Assembly: GCA_009733575.1 (NCBI GenBank)
Contig: ML769658.1
Coordinates: 1-64,000, forward strand
Length of the DNA: 64,000 nucleotides
Source of the DNA: Gymnopus androsaceus JB14
Taxonomy: Eukaryota > Basidiomycota > Agaricomycetes > Agaricales > Omphalotaceae
Direction: 5' to 3'
The position numbers and the translations under genes are program-made. This document shows positions 12,557 to 23,572 of this stretch, one piece after another (position 1 is the stretch's first letter; each line of letters opens with the position of its first letter). The notes under the pieces are model-generated. The model was not told the origin of the DNA and ran no database searches. It saw only the letters and a program-made list of their open reading frames with translations.

Positions 12557-13599
12557 GTGGACAACCTCCCTGATTAGGCTGCAAGCTCATGGAAAGGAGT
12601 TAAGGATTAAGAATGCGTTCAACACAGTTGGAAGAGCAAATGGGTTATGTGCTGTGGTTCCATTCAACAATCACACGTGACATTTTTGCCTGGGGGTTTT
12701 GGGTGCTTTTTCATGAACAACAGTAATTACTTTATTTACAAGTTAGATATGCTCAAAAAAATCTGAAAGAATTTGGGCATCATGCTACAATGCACATAAC
12801 TTGGCTACAAGAAAACATTTGCTCAAATTGATCACCGATCCGAGTTATTGCCCAATTTCTACAAGTTTTTTGCCTGGGGGTTTGCTTCTGTAGTAGTGTG
12901 ATGGAAATCAGAGAATAACAGATTATTGTTCCAGATCATAATAAACCTTGGAAATGAATAGGATGTGCTTGTATACACTAGTCTATAGTGGGCCTATAGC
13001 TTTTAGTGTAACCCCAGTACAACAGTTACTTTGGGTCATGCTAGGTGACGCTTGGGTGATGCCAAATATTTAGCGTCACCCTGGCATACCATGGCAGTAT
13101 TAACTATACTTACTACTTGTCATTCAAAATAGTTACAACAGTTGTACAACTTGCATGCCATGCTCATTTACATGCTCATTGTGAGCCAGGTTAGTGAATT
13201 CGGGAATTCATACATTGCAATACTAAGTACTTATTCATATTACTACTTATTAGGTACAAATTCCACAAGAGTGTACATACGCAATACAGGTAAAATTTAG
13301 CCTATGAAGCATGGACAACATTGGAATTTTTGAGAAGAATAACTTGAGAATAAGTTGATGCATGCAAACAACAGGACTCTAAAGATCCTCATATAATTAT
13401 TCAGTAGTTCAGTACACCTTGCTGTATTGATAAACCAAATTACAATATGCTTAATCTGAGACAGTGTGAGATCCTTCATATATGCGTAACTAAGCTACTT
13501 AGCCCTGCGAGCTCCTAAGGTCAATACGCAGCTGCAGGTATGTGTGTGGAGCAGATAGGTATATGTGGGTGCACTTCAGGAAAGATGAAGGTAAGGGGA
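12557..13599. other. Non-coding repeat-rich stretch
   Basis: No gene is visible. Two direct copies of a short motif, ttttgcctgggggttt, occur near 12684 and 12873. A third copy near 6564 lies on the other side of the hAT element. Around 13020-13090 is a small hairpin built of TGGGTGATGCC and GGGTGACGC words, related to the minisatellite that follows. Confidence 0.5.
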
Positions 13600-13930
13600 A
13601 ACACTTACAAGGTGATGCTATGTTTAATGAAAGCTGCGCTGGGGCGATGTTAAATTCAATAAAAGCTATGCTTGGGTGATGCTAAATTTAATGAAATTAA
13701 CACTTGGGTGATGCTAAATGTAATAAAAGTAGTGTCTGGGTTACACTGGATTTTTCAAAAGTTATGCTTGGGTGATGATATATGTATTGAAAATAATGCT
13801 TGGGTGAGGCTAAATGTAAAAAAAAAGTACATGCCAGTCTTGTCAGATATAATAAGAGTGATGCCGGGGTGACGCTAAATGTGATATATTTACCCAAAAA
13901 TTGCTCCTGGGTGAGGCTAAATTTTCTAAA
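13600..13930 (+). repeat. 33-bp degenerate minisatellite
   Basis: About eight imperfect units of roughly 33 bp have the core cttgggtgatgctaaatnta, beginning near 13637, 13670, 13703, 13735, 13768 and 13800 and then decaying. The spacing between the best units is 32-33 bp, and one degenerate unit is followed by a longer spacer. Related words (gggtgatgcc, gggtcatgcc, gggttacac) recur at 13040, 15220 and 16040, so this belongs to a family spread over 3 kb. Confidence 0.7.
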
Positions 13931-15255
13931 TTTACGGAAGAAAGTCTTGGAACCATTACAATTAAAACATAGAGGGCAACAGAAGAGTCACCATTGAATC
14001 TAATGATCCATATTCAAAAAATTCTATACTCTGTAGTGCACAAAATTCTTTTTGTTATTGTCATCAGTATTCTAATTTACTCTACGCATCATTAAGTTTA
14101 AGTAATGCAGGATCTAAGACTTTGAAAAATATTTGCCTCATCTGCAAATAGCAGGGTACCAGCACTACAGCAACTCTAAGCAAGCTACACTGCTTACGTA
14201 GACTAGCTATGGCAGTCTACAGTAGCTCGCATGTAGCACTGATAGCAGAAACTGCTTTCCAGATGCTTGATTTACTTGTTTTGGTGGTGACCTCAGGTAG
14301 ATGGTGAGATTACATTCGCACAAGCCAATTGCAAGCATAAGCTAGTAAGCACTATCAATTTAATCAATCTTGTGTATCTCTAACTTGAAGTATTGGGCTG
14401 AGTGACTAGCAATCACTCACCAATCATTATGAGCATCAACAGAGACCAGCTTTCAATCATTAAGTATTACTTGGACCCAACTTGGACCTCATTATAAGAC
14501 TTCAAGTCGGTAGTATAATTACTACATATGAAAGGGTCAGTGGCACTGAATAAAATACTGTACACAAAGTACAGAAGCAAGCCCTGATCCAAAACAAAAT
14601 TAAAAAATAGACACACAGATAGCAAATATTGAGGGATTTTCTTGATTCTTTTTACGTTCATGGCTGAATATATGTCAGAGAAACTGATTTTGAATTTTCC
14701 AGATTTTTTAGATGGTGTCCAGCATGTCTGTAAAGGAATTCCTACTCCTTTCTCAAAAGCACTAAAAATCCCCATCCAAAACATATGGTTTGAGACAATG
14801 CAATATAGGAAACCTGCTGTTCCTTTTATGGGAGCCTAGTCTCATATATTTATCATGATTTTTGAGCATATTCAAGTGCATATAACTCAGGTTTTCACTG
14901 TAACAGGCCCATCTTAACTAAAAAAAATGGTTTTTGGCCTATAGAGCCATATTTATTTTTTAACAACATATTATGTAGATTTTTCCGGTTCAGGTATGAT
15001 ATATCTGAGTCAGGGCACACTCAAATACTTGTTACAACAAAAATCCGGGGTCAAGTGGTGCTCTGCAAGCGAAAATATCACATGTTCTGTTTCTGGGTCT
15101 GTTTCGCTTCCGGGTTTGCTTCTGTACGTTGGCATTCATGAAGGTTACACTAAAATTTATGCCCAGTGGCACCCCAGTGTACCCTCGGGATATGATTTGG
15201 TTTTATGCTGGGGGTGCCGTCAGGGTCATGCCAAGGTTACACTATGGTGATGCTA
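13931..15255. other. Gene-free interval
   Basis: No convincing gene is seen. The ORFs here are short, rich in Phe/Ile/Leu and lack splice support. A CTACA/TGTAG-rich patch lies at 14150-14260, and a related patch recurs at 16080-16170. The stretch at 15020-15250 contains words related to the 33-bp minisatellite (gggtcatgccaaggttacac). Confidence 0.5.
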
Positions 15256-16029
15256 CATGAGCAAAACCTGGGTGGTCTCCAGAGATCTCCAGAGCACCTG
15301 TAGCTTCTGGAGCAGCTGGAGCAAAGTTACCTATTCCAGAGACAAATATAAACCTCTGGAGACCTCTGGAGACCTCCAGAGGGCTATTCAATCAAATTTC
15401 CATGTTGTGTAACCATGCATTAATAATAGAAATTTTATATTCATCATTTTTATGTACTGTGACAATATTTAGGTGCACTGCAGCAGTTATTATTATGCAG
15501 TAGTAATAAGTGGCAATTACTGGACAAGTCTTCTGTTTTTCCCCTCCCAATGTTTCCATAGTGCTCTTCTTGATTTCTGCCTCCATTGCCCAAACCCTTC
15601 TGCATTTCTGGAAATCACCTATCAAAATCAATGTTATGTGAAAGTAAAACTTATGGTGAAAGGATGGAACATTGCAACAGTGGGAGAAGGGGAGAAAAAT
15701 ACAAGTTCATCTTTGTCAAAAGTTGAAAGCCCATGCACTTTATATCACTTCCTGATAGTTTACAGCATTGTTGATGACACGAGGAGTTGCTGACAGCAAC
15801 CATCATTATGTTGAGGGCACTCAAGGCCATCATTTTTGGTGCTACTCTGGCTGACAGCCAGGAACAGCTCCAAAAAAGGAAAGTCCAATCATTCTCAAAG
15901 TACCATCAATTGGCAACTACAGCTTTGTTCTCTCCAGAGTCTCCAGAGTTCTCCAGAGCTCTCTGGAGGATTATTCAACTCCTCTGGATGCTCCAGCAGC
16001 TCCAGCAAAAAATACAGGTTTGGCTGATG
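15256..16029. mobile_element. Non-autonomous TIR element, CATCAG type, TA duplication
   Basis: The ends are inverted: left catgagcaaaacctg, right (reverse complement) catcagccaaacctg, flanked by TA on both sides (15254-15255 and 16030-16031). Just inside both ends lie arrays of CTCCAGAG/CTCTGGAG words (15270-15390 and 15930-16010) that can fold on each other. No transposase frame is present in the 774 bp. It shares end sequence and a 2-bp duplication with the elements at 18666-18791 and 51294-53043. Confidence 0.6.
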
Positions 16030-16199
16030 TACTGGGTATGCCAGGGTTACACCACTAGGGTTATGCTAAAAGTGCTATGCCTATCTATAGTAGTCTACAG
16101 CAATCTATGTAGCAGGGACCTTGCTACACAACTACAGGAGCTATCCGAGCTATGTAGACTACTGTAGTTGCGAAACAGTTTCCAGATGAAGGGGTGGTT

Positions 16200-16640
16200 G
16201 TTCTCCTCAAGTATGCTATATAATTATATTGAACAACTCCGTTATCGCCGGACAACCCTGTCTGATCTCCGTAATACCAGTTGTCTTAAACGCGGCAATT
16301 TCTTCCATTTCAATGGCCCCTCCTATCCGAAGCAGTACGCATCCGCTCATTGTCTGCTCAGCTCATTTTTTCAGAATTGCTCGATTTCCGGAATAAGAAT
16401 TTTAGTCACTAAGCATGCGACGTTTAGGAATCAGTATATTATGGGTTTACGGTACGGCTTTAACCTCGACTCCCATGGCACTCACCACTTCCACGAACAT
16501 CCGAAACCCGGAGCTTCCTGCATGTCTGCATCCGAGATCCAAGGAATCAGCGGCCACTGGTAGAGTGACCGGTCCAATCAACATATTGAAGAATCCGAAG
16601 GGCGCGAGGAAGCTCAATACCAGCTCAATACTCAGCCATT
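16200..16640 (-). pseudogene. Spliced fragment of an unrecognised gene
   Basis: On the minus strand a coding-like exon (about 16640 down to 16480) reads a hydrophobic stretch beginning LAPFGFFNMLIGPVTLP and ending FRMFVEV. It is followed by a GTGAGT donor. A ctgattc branch-like site and a GCTGAGCAG acceptor near 16370 follow, and then an exon starting MSGCVLLRIGG and ending at about 16225. Splicing keeps the frame. I do not recognise the protein, and the first exons are missing or unreadable. It could be the 3' end of a real gene or a relic. Confidence 0.35.
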
Positions 16641-17041
16641 TGATTTGCGAGTTGCCAATACCACAAAGAATAAAAACCTGTACTAGGGATAGATGGGGCC
16701 AGCAAGAGACAAGCGATATGCATCTTATACTTTGGATCTAGTTGCGCAGTAACAAGCAAATAAAAAATGTTATAATGGCGCGGTGGTGCCACAAGTAAAA
16801 TTACTAATATCTGAGACAAAGACCGGCTCGGAGTACGCGTCAGCTTCCGAGTCTTCAGGATATAGGTGTATAATCAGTCAGGACTAGTCGGCTTTATCAT
16901 CTAGAATAAATGGATGAGGCCACGCAAGATCAAGAACAGTGCATTACTAATGCCGCAGATACCGGAGCCTTGGATGGAATAAAAACCTCTCAAGACAAGA
17001 CTCAAACGCAACCACCAAGCCACTTGAGATTGACTTCAGAA

Positions 17042-18001
17042 ATGGCTCCAGTTCGTATTTCTACTTTGTGGATGTCTGGTTTATTGATCTGATTTGGACA
17101 GATTTTCAAAAATTTAGCTCCTCATATTCAGCGTTGGAACTACACTTTGTGTCAATGCTCAAAATATTTCAGCCAACAGCACTTTCGACGCGTTTGTACC
17201 AACAACTGTCGCACAGCTACTAACGTCGTCCATCTTCCAACCGACATACGTTCCATTCGCAACAATTCACAATACCTACTTGGAGCTTCAAAGTAGTTTC
17301 AACTCTACTTTTGTCTTCTCGCAGAATATCACTCTTCCCGAGACTTTCAAGCATTCTGAGCGCATGGTTCACTATGGACTTGCCCTCATGTATGGCATGG
17401 CAGGATTCCCCAGAAATACTCCTGGAGTCGCACAAATCTCTTTTGCAGAACTTTCAAAGAGGTTTTTCTTGGCCGCCATCATGCATGACCTCGGTGTTAC
17501 CAACAACACCGAAGCTTTGACCCATCCAGCTCACGCCATGAGTTTTGAGCTTTGGGGGGCTTTCATGGCATATGATCATCTCCACGAGGCCCTTCCAGAG
17601 CTGAATGCAGTTCAAGTCGGAGATGTCACCGAATCCATTGCTCTGCATACCACGGAGTATTTCAAGGGAAATTCATCTGCCACTGGATGGTTGCTGCAGA
17701 ACACTGCCCTGTTTGATATTTTGGGGTACGATGTATATGGTCCAGGATCTTTCGCTCCATTCTGGAATACCCGAACCATCGCGGAAATTGAACAGGCCTT
17801 TCCTAGAGATACATTCATTGCAGAATTTATTGACGGGTTTCTTGCCGAGCAGGAAGTGTTGAAGCCGAATTGCATTTTCAGTCACTCGGTACGTCGCTAT
17901 AGTATGAATCCAGGAGTTTAAACTGATCCACCGTCGACTTTCAGTTCTGGGACTTGAACGATGCGAAGATCAGTACCATTGTACCTAGTCAAACCTCTTA
18001 A
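17042..18001 (+). CDS. Cyanamide hydratase / HD-domain family protein, probably secreted
   Basis: The exon at 17118-17888 encodes the HD fold of the fungal cyanamide hydratase (DDI2/3-like) family. It has HSERMVHYG (His about 82), FLAAIMHDLG (HD about 126-127), a later LHTTEYF (His about 180) and NTALFDILG (Asp about 203). It ends with IEQAFPR...EVLKPN, a family hallmark. A 56-bp intron (17889-17944, GTACGT...TTTCAG) leads to a last exon ending at TAA 17999-18001. The start is inferred: ATG 17042, an intron at 17051-17117 (GTTCGT...TTTAG), then a hydrophobic LLIFSVGTTLCVNAQ that looks like a short signal peptide. An upstream in-frame Met at 16910 is an alternative. Predicted length is about 278 residues. 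The substrate may not be cyanamide; the family also contains isocyanide-type hydratases and proteins of unknown role. The gene appears intact. Confidence 0.75.
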
Positions 18002-18330
18002 GATTTTGATAGTTAATGCTTTTGGTTCTGGGACTTAAAAAATCTGAAGACCATTGTAGCTAAGTAGTTACTGCCTGCTATAAGTATTTCAATTCGATTC
18101 TAATAGTGGCCGCCCTATAGGAATGTCTTGAGTGCTTTTGTCATTGTGTTAATTGTCTGTGCATATATGTAGAATCCTTTTACTGGTGCGCACTGAAAAT
18201 ATTCGAGCATTAGGCGAGCTTCCATGTAAAGAACAACATATGTTCCAGCTCTTTTTATTGCGGCCTGAAATAGGGGATCCTGGTAGTAATTTTTAGTTGA
18301 AATTCACAGTGCAGCAATATTATTAAATAA
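18002..18330. other. 3' flank of the HD-protein gene with a short duplication
   Basis: No gene is visible. Just after the stop codon, positions about 18025-18056 (ttctgggacttaaaaaatct...) repeat, with changes, the beginning of the last exon (17945-17980). This looks like a small local duplication of the 3' end. Confidence 0.5.
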
Positions 18331-18332
18331 CA

Positions 18333-18960
18333 CTAGTGGGTAAAAATTATCTTATAACCTGTAGCTGCACCGAATGTGGTAACCCGGGAACGGGTAGTTT
18401 GCACATCGACGCTATGTCCAACGCGGAAAATGATCAACGTCGACGAAATCCCAAATTCAAATGAGGGATCATTAGATAGATTTGCAGTGTGATGAATATT
18501 ACTTACCATAGAAGCGCAAGAGCTCGATAAGAAATTCCGGTCATTAACTCTGAGTGCCGCTACTGCCACAAGAGAAATCATAAAGAGAAGGCCAGACTCC
18601 AAACTATAAGTACTCCATTGAGTATCATAGTCACAGCATTAGCTAACACAACACACACACAATTTCATCAGCAAAACCTGGATGTTGATAAGACATCTTA
18701 ATACATTCTGGAGCAAGGGTACTCTCTCCAGAGCACTCCAGAGAGGTACCCTTGCTCCAGAATGTATTGCCAAGATACAGGTTTGCTGATGTTCCAAAAG
18801 TTTCACAAGTGTGTTTTTGCCTAACAGTTTTCTGGACCTACAATGCAGCCACCAGATTCTCCCAGGTAGTATGCCGTTTGAAATGACTTGGCCTGAGAAT
18901 GGTTGCAAGTATTAGTAGTATATTCTATGTACTCACCAATAAGTCCTGTTAAAAGAAAGT
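18333..18960 (-). pseudogene. Remnant of a fungal multi-pass membrane protein gene
   Basis: The minus strand reads a segment resembling the last helices of the common basidiomycete seven-helix membrane proteins of unknown function: (L)ESGLLFMISLVAVAAL, then SSTLIIFRVGHSVDV. Before it, near 18830-18950, there is an exon-like piece NFLLTGLI and, after a GTGAGT...TCTCAG intron, KSFQTAYYLGESGG. A 126-bp MITE (18666-18791) lies between the two parts. The N-terminal helices are absent and the frame is not continuous, so this is a dead fragment. Confidence 0.4.
18666..18791. mobile_element. 126-bp foldback MITE, CATCAG ends
   Basis: The ends are catcagcaaaacctg and caggtttgctgatg (inverted), flanked by TT on both sides (18664-18665 and 18792-18793). 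The interior is a near-perfect palindrome (tacattctggagcaagggta and its complement) around a CTCCAGAGCACTCCAGAG core. The terminal and CTCCAGAG words tie it to the 774-bp element at 15256-16029. Confidence 0.7.
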
Positions 18961-19447
18961 TTTGACCCAACGCAGCAACTTAGATCACATAAGGATTTCC
19001 GAAATCGCGAATGGCTGAGAATTACATTGCAAAGCCTACAGAGCGGAGGGTTAAATTTTGACCACACTGTTTATATTTCAATTATAGTTCTGGCGCACCG
19101 ACCGTTATAAGCGGGCCCTACCATATTAACTTGGATTTTCAAACTCCGCTAAATTGTGCTAACTTTTGAATTCAAAGTTAACTTGTCTAACTTGTTCTAA
19201 TTTGTTCTAACTTGTCAATTATAAAAGCATTCCTTGTTGGAATCCGGTATCAGCTGGTCAAGCTGGATACTGCAATGAGTTCCGACAATCAGTGATAGGG
19301 ATATTGTATATATATTTGATTGCACATGACAGCTGATTGCGAAATTGGAGAGCAGTTTTCGAAAAATGCTCCTCGGTGATGGTATTTATGAGCAAGCAAC
19401 GATTCAATACCAGGGCTCCACTCCTGAGTAAGGTTCTTCACGAGTCC
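18961..19447. other. Gypsy-flanking sequence including half of a shared repeat
   Basis: No intact gene is seen. Positions about 19320-19447, read on the minus strand, are clearly related to 45474-45620 on the plus strand (both contain gactcgtga, then cttactc, and end ctctcc...cgcaatcagctg or a close variant). The gypsy element inserted at the edge of this segment, and its continuation is found at 30294. The stretch 19160-19230 has repeated ctaacttgt words. Confidence 0.55.
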
Positions 19448-20187
19448 TGTGGAAGTGCGATTCGTTCCACTCATTGACACCCAATACTTATCATTCCCTC
19501 TATTCCCTCTTATACCAATATGGCCAAAGGGTTCGGAGATGCGAGGTAGTTCATGCCGAGTCCGGTCCTCCAGCCATCGCCAGAGCCTGAGCAACTCTGC
19601 GGGAGGCCTTGTCCACCTCCAATCGATGCACGGGATTACGTCAAGAGGTAACCCGACTCGTTGTTGGACTCCGAACGTTTCTGTATCAGGAAGAGCGTTT
19701 GCGAGGACAGTTACTGTACTATTTCCTTATTTGTGTAGTTTTTGGTACTTTACCCCACATTTTCCCCGCGCTTTGGCGCTTACTTAATCAATTCCCCTTT
19801 TGACCTCAACCTCCATCTCGCGAAGACCAACGCATCTTCATCTGAGTCTCTCGACACCGTATCTTCGAGCAACGTCTCGAAGATATTGTTCTAACTTGTC
19901 TCCGAATTGAACAAATTGTTCAATCTTATTATCGACCAAGAATTGGTCGATTTGGCTTATCACATCATTTCGAACAACGCCTAACTCGATAACGAATTAG
20001 GTGATTAGTCCAAGTTTTGGTATTCGATTACTAGGTGAGTATCTACACCTAGTTCTTTCTTTACCTCACTGCTGGTCGACATCGTTCGCTGTGGGAACGT
20101 TGTTGCTATCTTTTTACAGGCAGACGTCGAGCTCGCTAGCCTGACTGATTTACCTCGTTCCTTCTTGGGACAAATCCTTCTTCCACA
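19448..20187 (+). repeat. Gypsy 5' LTR (740 bp)
   Basis: It begins TGTGGAAG and ends CTTCCACA, a perfect 8-bp inverted pair. Directly after it, tggtgaccatgctca at 20189 is the likely primer-binding site; the matching tRNA was not determined. Compared with the 3' LTR it keeps many CpG dinucleotides that are TpG or CpA there. Confidence 0.95.
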
Positions 20188-20371
20188 GTGGTGACCATGC
20201 TCAGGGGGTCAGTTTTCCGTGGTTGAGCTCATTACACGTCTCCTCTACGCCACTCGTGTTTTCACTCTAGTTGCGTTATTCCGACGCATCTTTCTCTCTC
20301 CCTCCAGCTCCTGCTAGTCCAGCAAACTGAGTTGGCGAGCTGTTAACAACGAGGCCAACGACTCCTCGCCT

Positions 20372-22588
20372 TTGGTCTCTCCTTCTACGTCTTCGGGATC
20401 TTCAACGTCACTCTCCGTTTTGTCACTGAGTTCTCTCCCGCTCTCTTTGCTACCGTTTTCTACTACATCCTCTTTTTCAAAATCCCTTCCACCACTACCA
20501 TCTTCTTCTATGATGTCGAACCCAACCTCTGTCCCAATCACCATTGCCATGCCAGTAGCTGGCACGGCCAATGCTCCTAAATTTGACGGAAAGAATGTTG
20601 ACCAATTCTTGAAACACATCCTCCAGCATGGTGCAAAGGCTGGCATCACTGACCAGGACGACCTGGTTGATTACATTCTCGAGTATTCTTTGAAACGCGT
20701 CTACAAGGGCATTTGTTTCGACCCAGTGTTCAATGTCGACGCCACTGGTAGGACCTGGAAAGCTGCTACCACTCGACTCAAACATCTCTTCCACTCTCGG
20801 GACAAGCCTGAGGACCTCACGACAGACGACCTAAAAGCTTATTGCTTTAAATGGTACCGTGAAGGATCCCTCAATAAGAAATCTGACGTAGATTCTTACT
20901 TGTTCGGTTTCAACCAAATTGCTCAGTCTCTCATTAAATCGAAAGAAATTACAGACGTGGTAGCTAACCGAATGTTTTTACCAGGAATTCCTAAACATCT
21001 CGTCTCTTACATTGCCGAAAAGGTTGACCCCACGACAAGGACTCGGACTTCTCCTCCCCCCATTGACTCCGTAGTTGATGTCCTCTATGAACGCCTCGGA
21101 AAAAATTCTCTAGATTGGAACCCATTCGATGCGGAGATAGCTTGCCTGGAAGGTTGCTCGGAAACAACAACCAACAAAGTCAGGTTTGACAACTCGGACA
21201 ACGACAACAACACTGAGAACGAGTCAAAAACAGAAAAGTCTCTCGCTATAACTTGGGCTCCATCTAAAAAGCCCTTCGAAACACTCAAGGAAGTCAATAT
21301 CAACAAATCGGATTTCGAGGCTATGATGCGCTCTATGCGCGACTTGACTATCGCCATGACTTCTGCTAACCGTTGTCCTCCGTCTTCTGCTCTTCAAGGC
21401 GAACTGCATCCTTGCTTCATGTGTGGAAGGATTCATCTGGATCCTTCTCATCCTGCTTCTTGTCCTGAGACCACTAAGCTTGTCTCCGAAGGTCTTCTGG
21501 TCCGCCAACAGTCGGGACGATACACTCTACCTAACGGCGACAAACTTCCTTGTTTCCCTCCTGGTCATCTTGGTGGTATTGCTGCACTTCTTCGAGACCA
21601 GGCTACATATGTTAATACCCAGTCTAACTCTCGAGGCCACTGGGACCTCCCTCCACACCAATCGGCTTCTGCTGGGTCGATCATGCTTTCTTACCAGGAT
21701 CAGGACCTCTTTAACGGTGATGTATTCGCAATCTCTTCTCGAGATGCGGAGAGAGAATTTTACAAGGATTACTTCTATGGGAACGCTAACCCAGCTTTAC
21801 GTTCAGGAAAAAACACTGATGCGCAACACGATCCCACTTCTCAACAGAACAGAGGCCAGACAAGGACACCACCGCCATCTCGACCTCCACCACAATGCAA
21901 GCAAGGACCTCCGCCCTCCAATATAAAGGTTCTACGCGACGATGACATACCTATGGCGCCCCCATCAAACAACAATTCAGACCGACCTCTGTCACGTTCA
22001 AGACCCCCAACACACGAACCTAAAGATATCAGACCTCCGACTCCTTCAAAAATCAATGTCCCTGCACCTCCGAACCCGATTAATAGACAAGACGGCTGGC
22101 ACAACTCACTTCCCAGCAAGAATCAACAACAAAACCCGAAACCGAGGGACGACAAAAGTCAAGTATCCCCCTCTGGAATGCAATTTCATTACACTTCAGA
22201 CATCCAGGACAAGATCTCCCCGGCTAAGGTCTTAGGTAAAGTATGGGACCAGGATGTAACGGTCTCGGTTGCGGAGCTTGTAGGCTGTAGCCCTGCGCTA
22301 CAGAAGATGATGGCTGAGATGACAAGAATGAAAAGACAGTATAACCTGGGCAAAGAATCTAACTACGCCTCTTTAGATTATTCTAGACATGACTCAACCA
22401 ATCTTGCAGACGTACCCTATAATCCAGCCAAAATCGCCAAAAGTCTCCGCATCAGTCAAGAAGATGTTCCCAAGATGGCAGACTTCCTTGTCAGGTATTC
22501 TAGTGCCGTTTTGAGGATCCCATTGTCAAAGTACTATGCGATGGTAACAGTTATAATCTCTATTTCCATTGATGGGATTCCATTCTGA
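20372..22588 (+). CDS. gag: Gypsy Gag
   Basis: This 738-codon open frame is the Gag part of the polyprotein. The most likely functional start is the double Met near 20511-20514 (MMSNPTSV); the upstream Ser-rich stretch may be leader. The matrix/capsid-like region covers roughly residues 60-330. A Cys/His cluster, CFMCGRIHLDPSHPASC (near 21414), sits where a zinc knuckle is expected. It is followed by a long Pro/Gln/Arg-rich disordered linker (about residues 480-600). The frame ends at TGA 22586-22588, but the same frame continues at once into the protease, so this stop is probably a mutated codon rather than the natural Gag end. Confidence 0.8.
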   Translation: MVSPSTSSGSSTSLSVLSLSSLPLSLLPFSTTSSFSKSLPPLPSSSMMSNPTSVPITIAMPVAGTANAPKFDGKNVDQFLKHILQHGAKAGITDQDDLVDYILEYSLKRVYKGICFDPVFNVDATGRTWKAATTRLKHLFHSRDKPEDLTTDDLKAYCFKWYREGSLNKKSDVDSYLFGFNQIAQSLIKSKEITDVVANRMFLPGIPKHLVSYIAEKVDPTTRTRTSPPPIDSVVDVLYERLGKNSLDWNPFDAEIACLEGCSETTTNKVRFDNSDNDNNTENESKTEKSLAITWAPSKKPFETLKEVNINKSDFEAMMRSMRDLTIAMTSANRCPPSSALQGELHPCFMCGRIHLDPSHPASCPETTKLVSEGLLVRQQSGRYTLPNGDKLPCFPPGHLGGIAALLRDQATYVNTQSNSRGHWDLPPHQSASAGSIMLSYQDQDLFNGDVFAISSRDAEREFYKDYFYGNANPALRSGKNTDAQHDPTSQQNRGQTRTPPPSRPPPQCKQGPPPSNIKVLRDDDIPMAPPSNNNSDRPLSRSRPPTHEPKDIRPPTPSKINVPAPPNPINRQDGWHNSLPSKNQQQNPKPRDDKSQVSPSGMQFHYTSDIQDKISPAKVLGKVWDQDVTVSVAELVGCSPALQKMMAEMTRMKRQYNLGKESNYASLDYSRHDSTNLADVPYNPAKIAKSLRISQEDVPKMADFLVRYSSAVLRIPLSKYYAMVTVIISISIDGIPF

Positions 22589-23560
22589 GCAATGATTGAC
22601 ACTGGTTCTGAGCTCAATGTCGCTTCCTCTTATGTCGTTGACAGGGCGAGACTCCCACTTGACACAGAGGGCACGCGTTGGAGCCTGAAGGGCGTCAATG
22701 GTGACTCCAACCAACTCCAAGGAGTAGTTGTGGATGCTGCGATCCAATTAGGCTCGCATTCCTTCCCCCATCATCTTTTTATTACGCCTCATTCAATTAG
22801 CAACTCATTCGACATCATTCTAGGTCAACTATTTTTGCAGTGGTATGCCTGTCGAATCGACTACTTCCACCCAGGAGTAGTGACAATGTTTTTGTGGAAG
22901 GATGGTCGAAAGGATAAGATTCCCCACATTTTGATTAGCCTAACTGATCCGAGAGATCCTAGGAATACAGATACCATGCACCGAGCTCCTGAACATCTAG
23001 AGGATTGTTGCCCGCAAACCACATGTTTGGCTACATTGAGGATATGACTGAGGAGAGCTTTATGGCATACAAGGAGTACGACAACTGGTCTTTTTAGAAT
23101 GGGGGTCGCATTCGGTCTTCCATGCTCATCGCGTCGTCCTTGGAAGATCACTAGAAGCGTTAATGGGTAATGCGGATTATGACGATTTTGATTCTTTAAT
23201 AGCAGCTAAGCCGCCCCCATCTTTTGACCTTTTTATTAATGAATACGCTGCATTGACCGGTTCCTGTTTATCTAATATAGAATGGACCCCATGGACTGCC
23301 AGAGCCTTTAGAAAAGCTCCTGAGGGTATCGCAAATTTTTCACGTTTCGCTCCTAGAACTATCGCATCTATAACTTATTCTCCATTAGCATTATCTTCTG
23401 CACTAGCCTCTCCAGCTTTGGCTCCATCTGCACCAAAACGCAGGTACAAACCCGTGGATCAAAATATCGACCAGTCCCAACTTTTCTCCCTGACATTAAC
23501 CCCAACAAATACCGTCCTATTCCTCCTCCTGTCCCTCTAGAGCTTCCGCATAACCCTCCT
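22589..23560 (+). pseudogene. Gypsy aspartic protease and linker (frameshifted)
   Basis: In the same frame as Gag, the sequence begins AMIDTGSELNVAS with the DTGS catalytic motif. It reaches the flap and ends near FDIILGQLFLQWYACRID, the conserved ILG turn of retroviral-type proteases. After about 22980 the frame shifts: 23163-23460 reads in another frame (MGNADYDDF...KRRYKPVD), then returns to the Gag-Pol frame before 23573. Two frameshifts and the preceding TGA inactivate it. The protease would normally cut the Gag-Pol polyprotein inside the particle. Confidence 0.8.
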
Positions 23561-23572
23561 CCTCGCTCTTCC

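Noticed and set aside
22586..22588. Programmed stop-codon readthrough between gypsy Gag and protease
   Set aside because: Four further TGA codons occur within pol, so decay explains this one too; family members of this type usually have one continuous frame.
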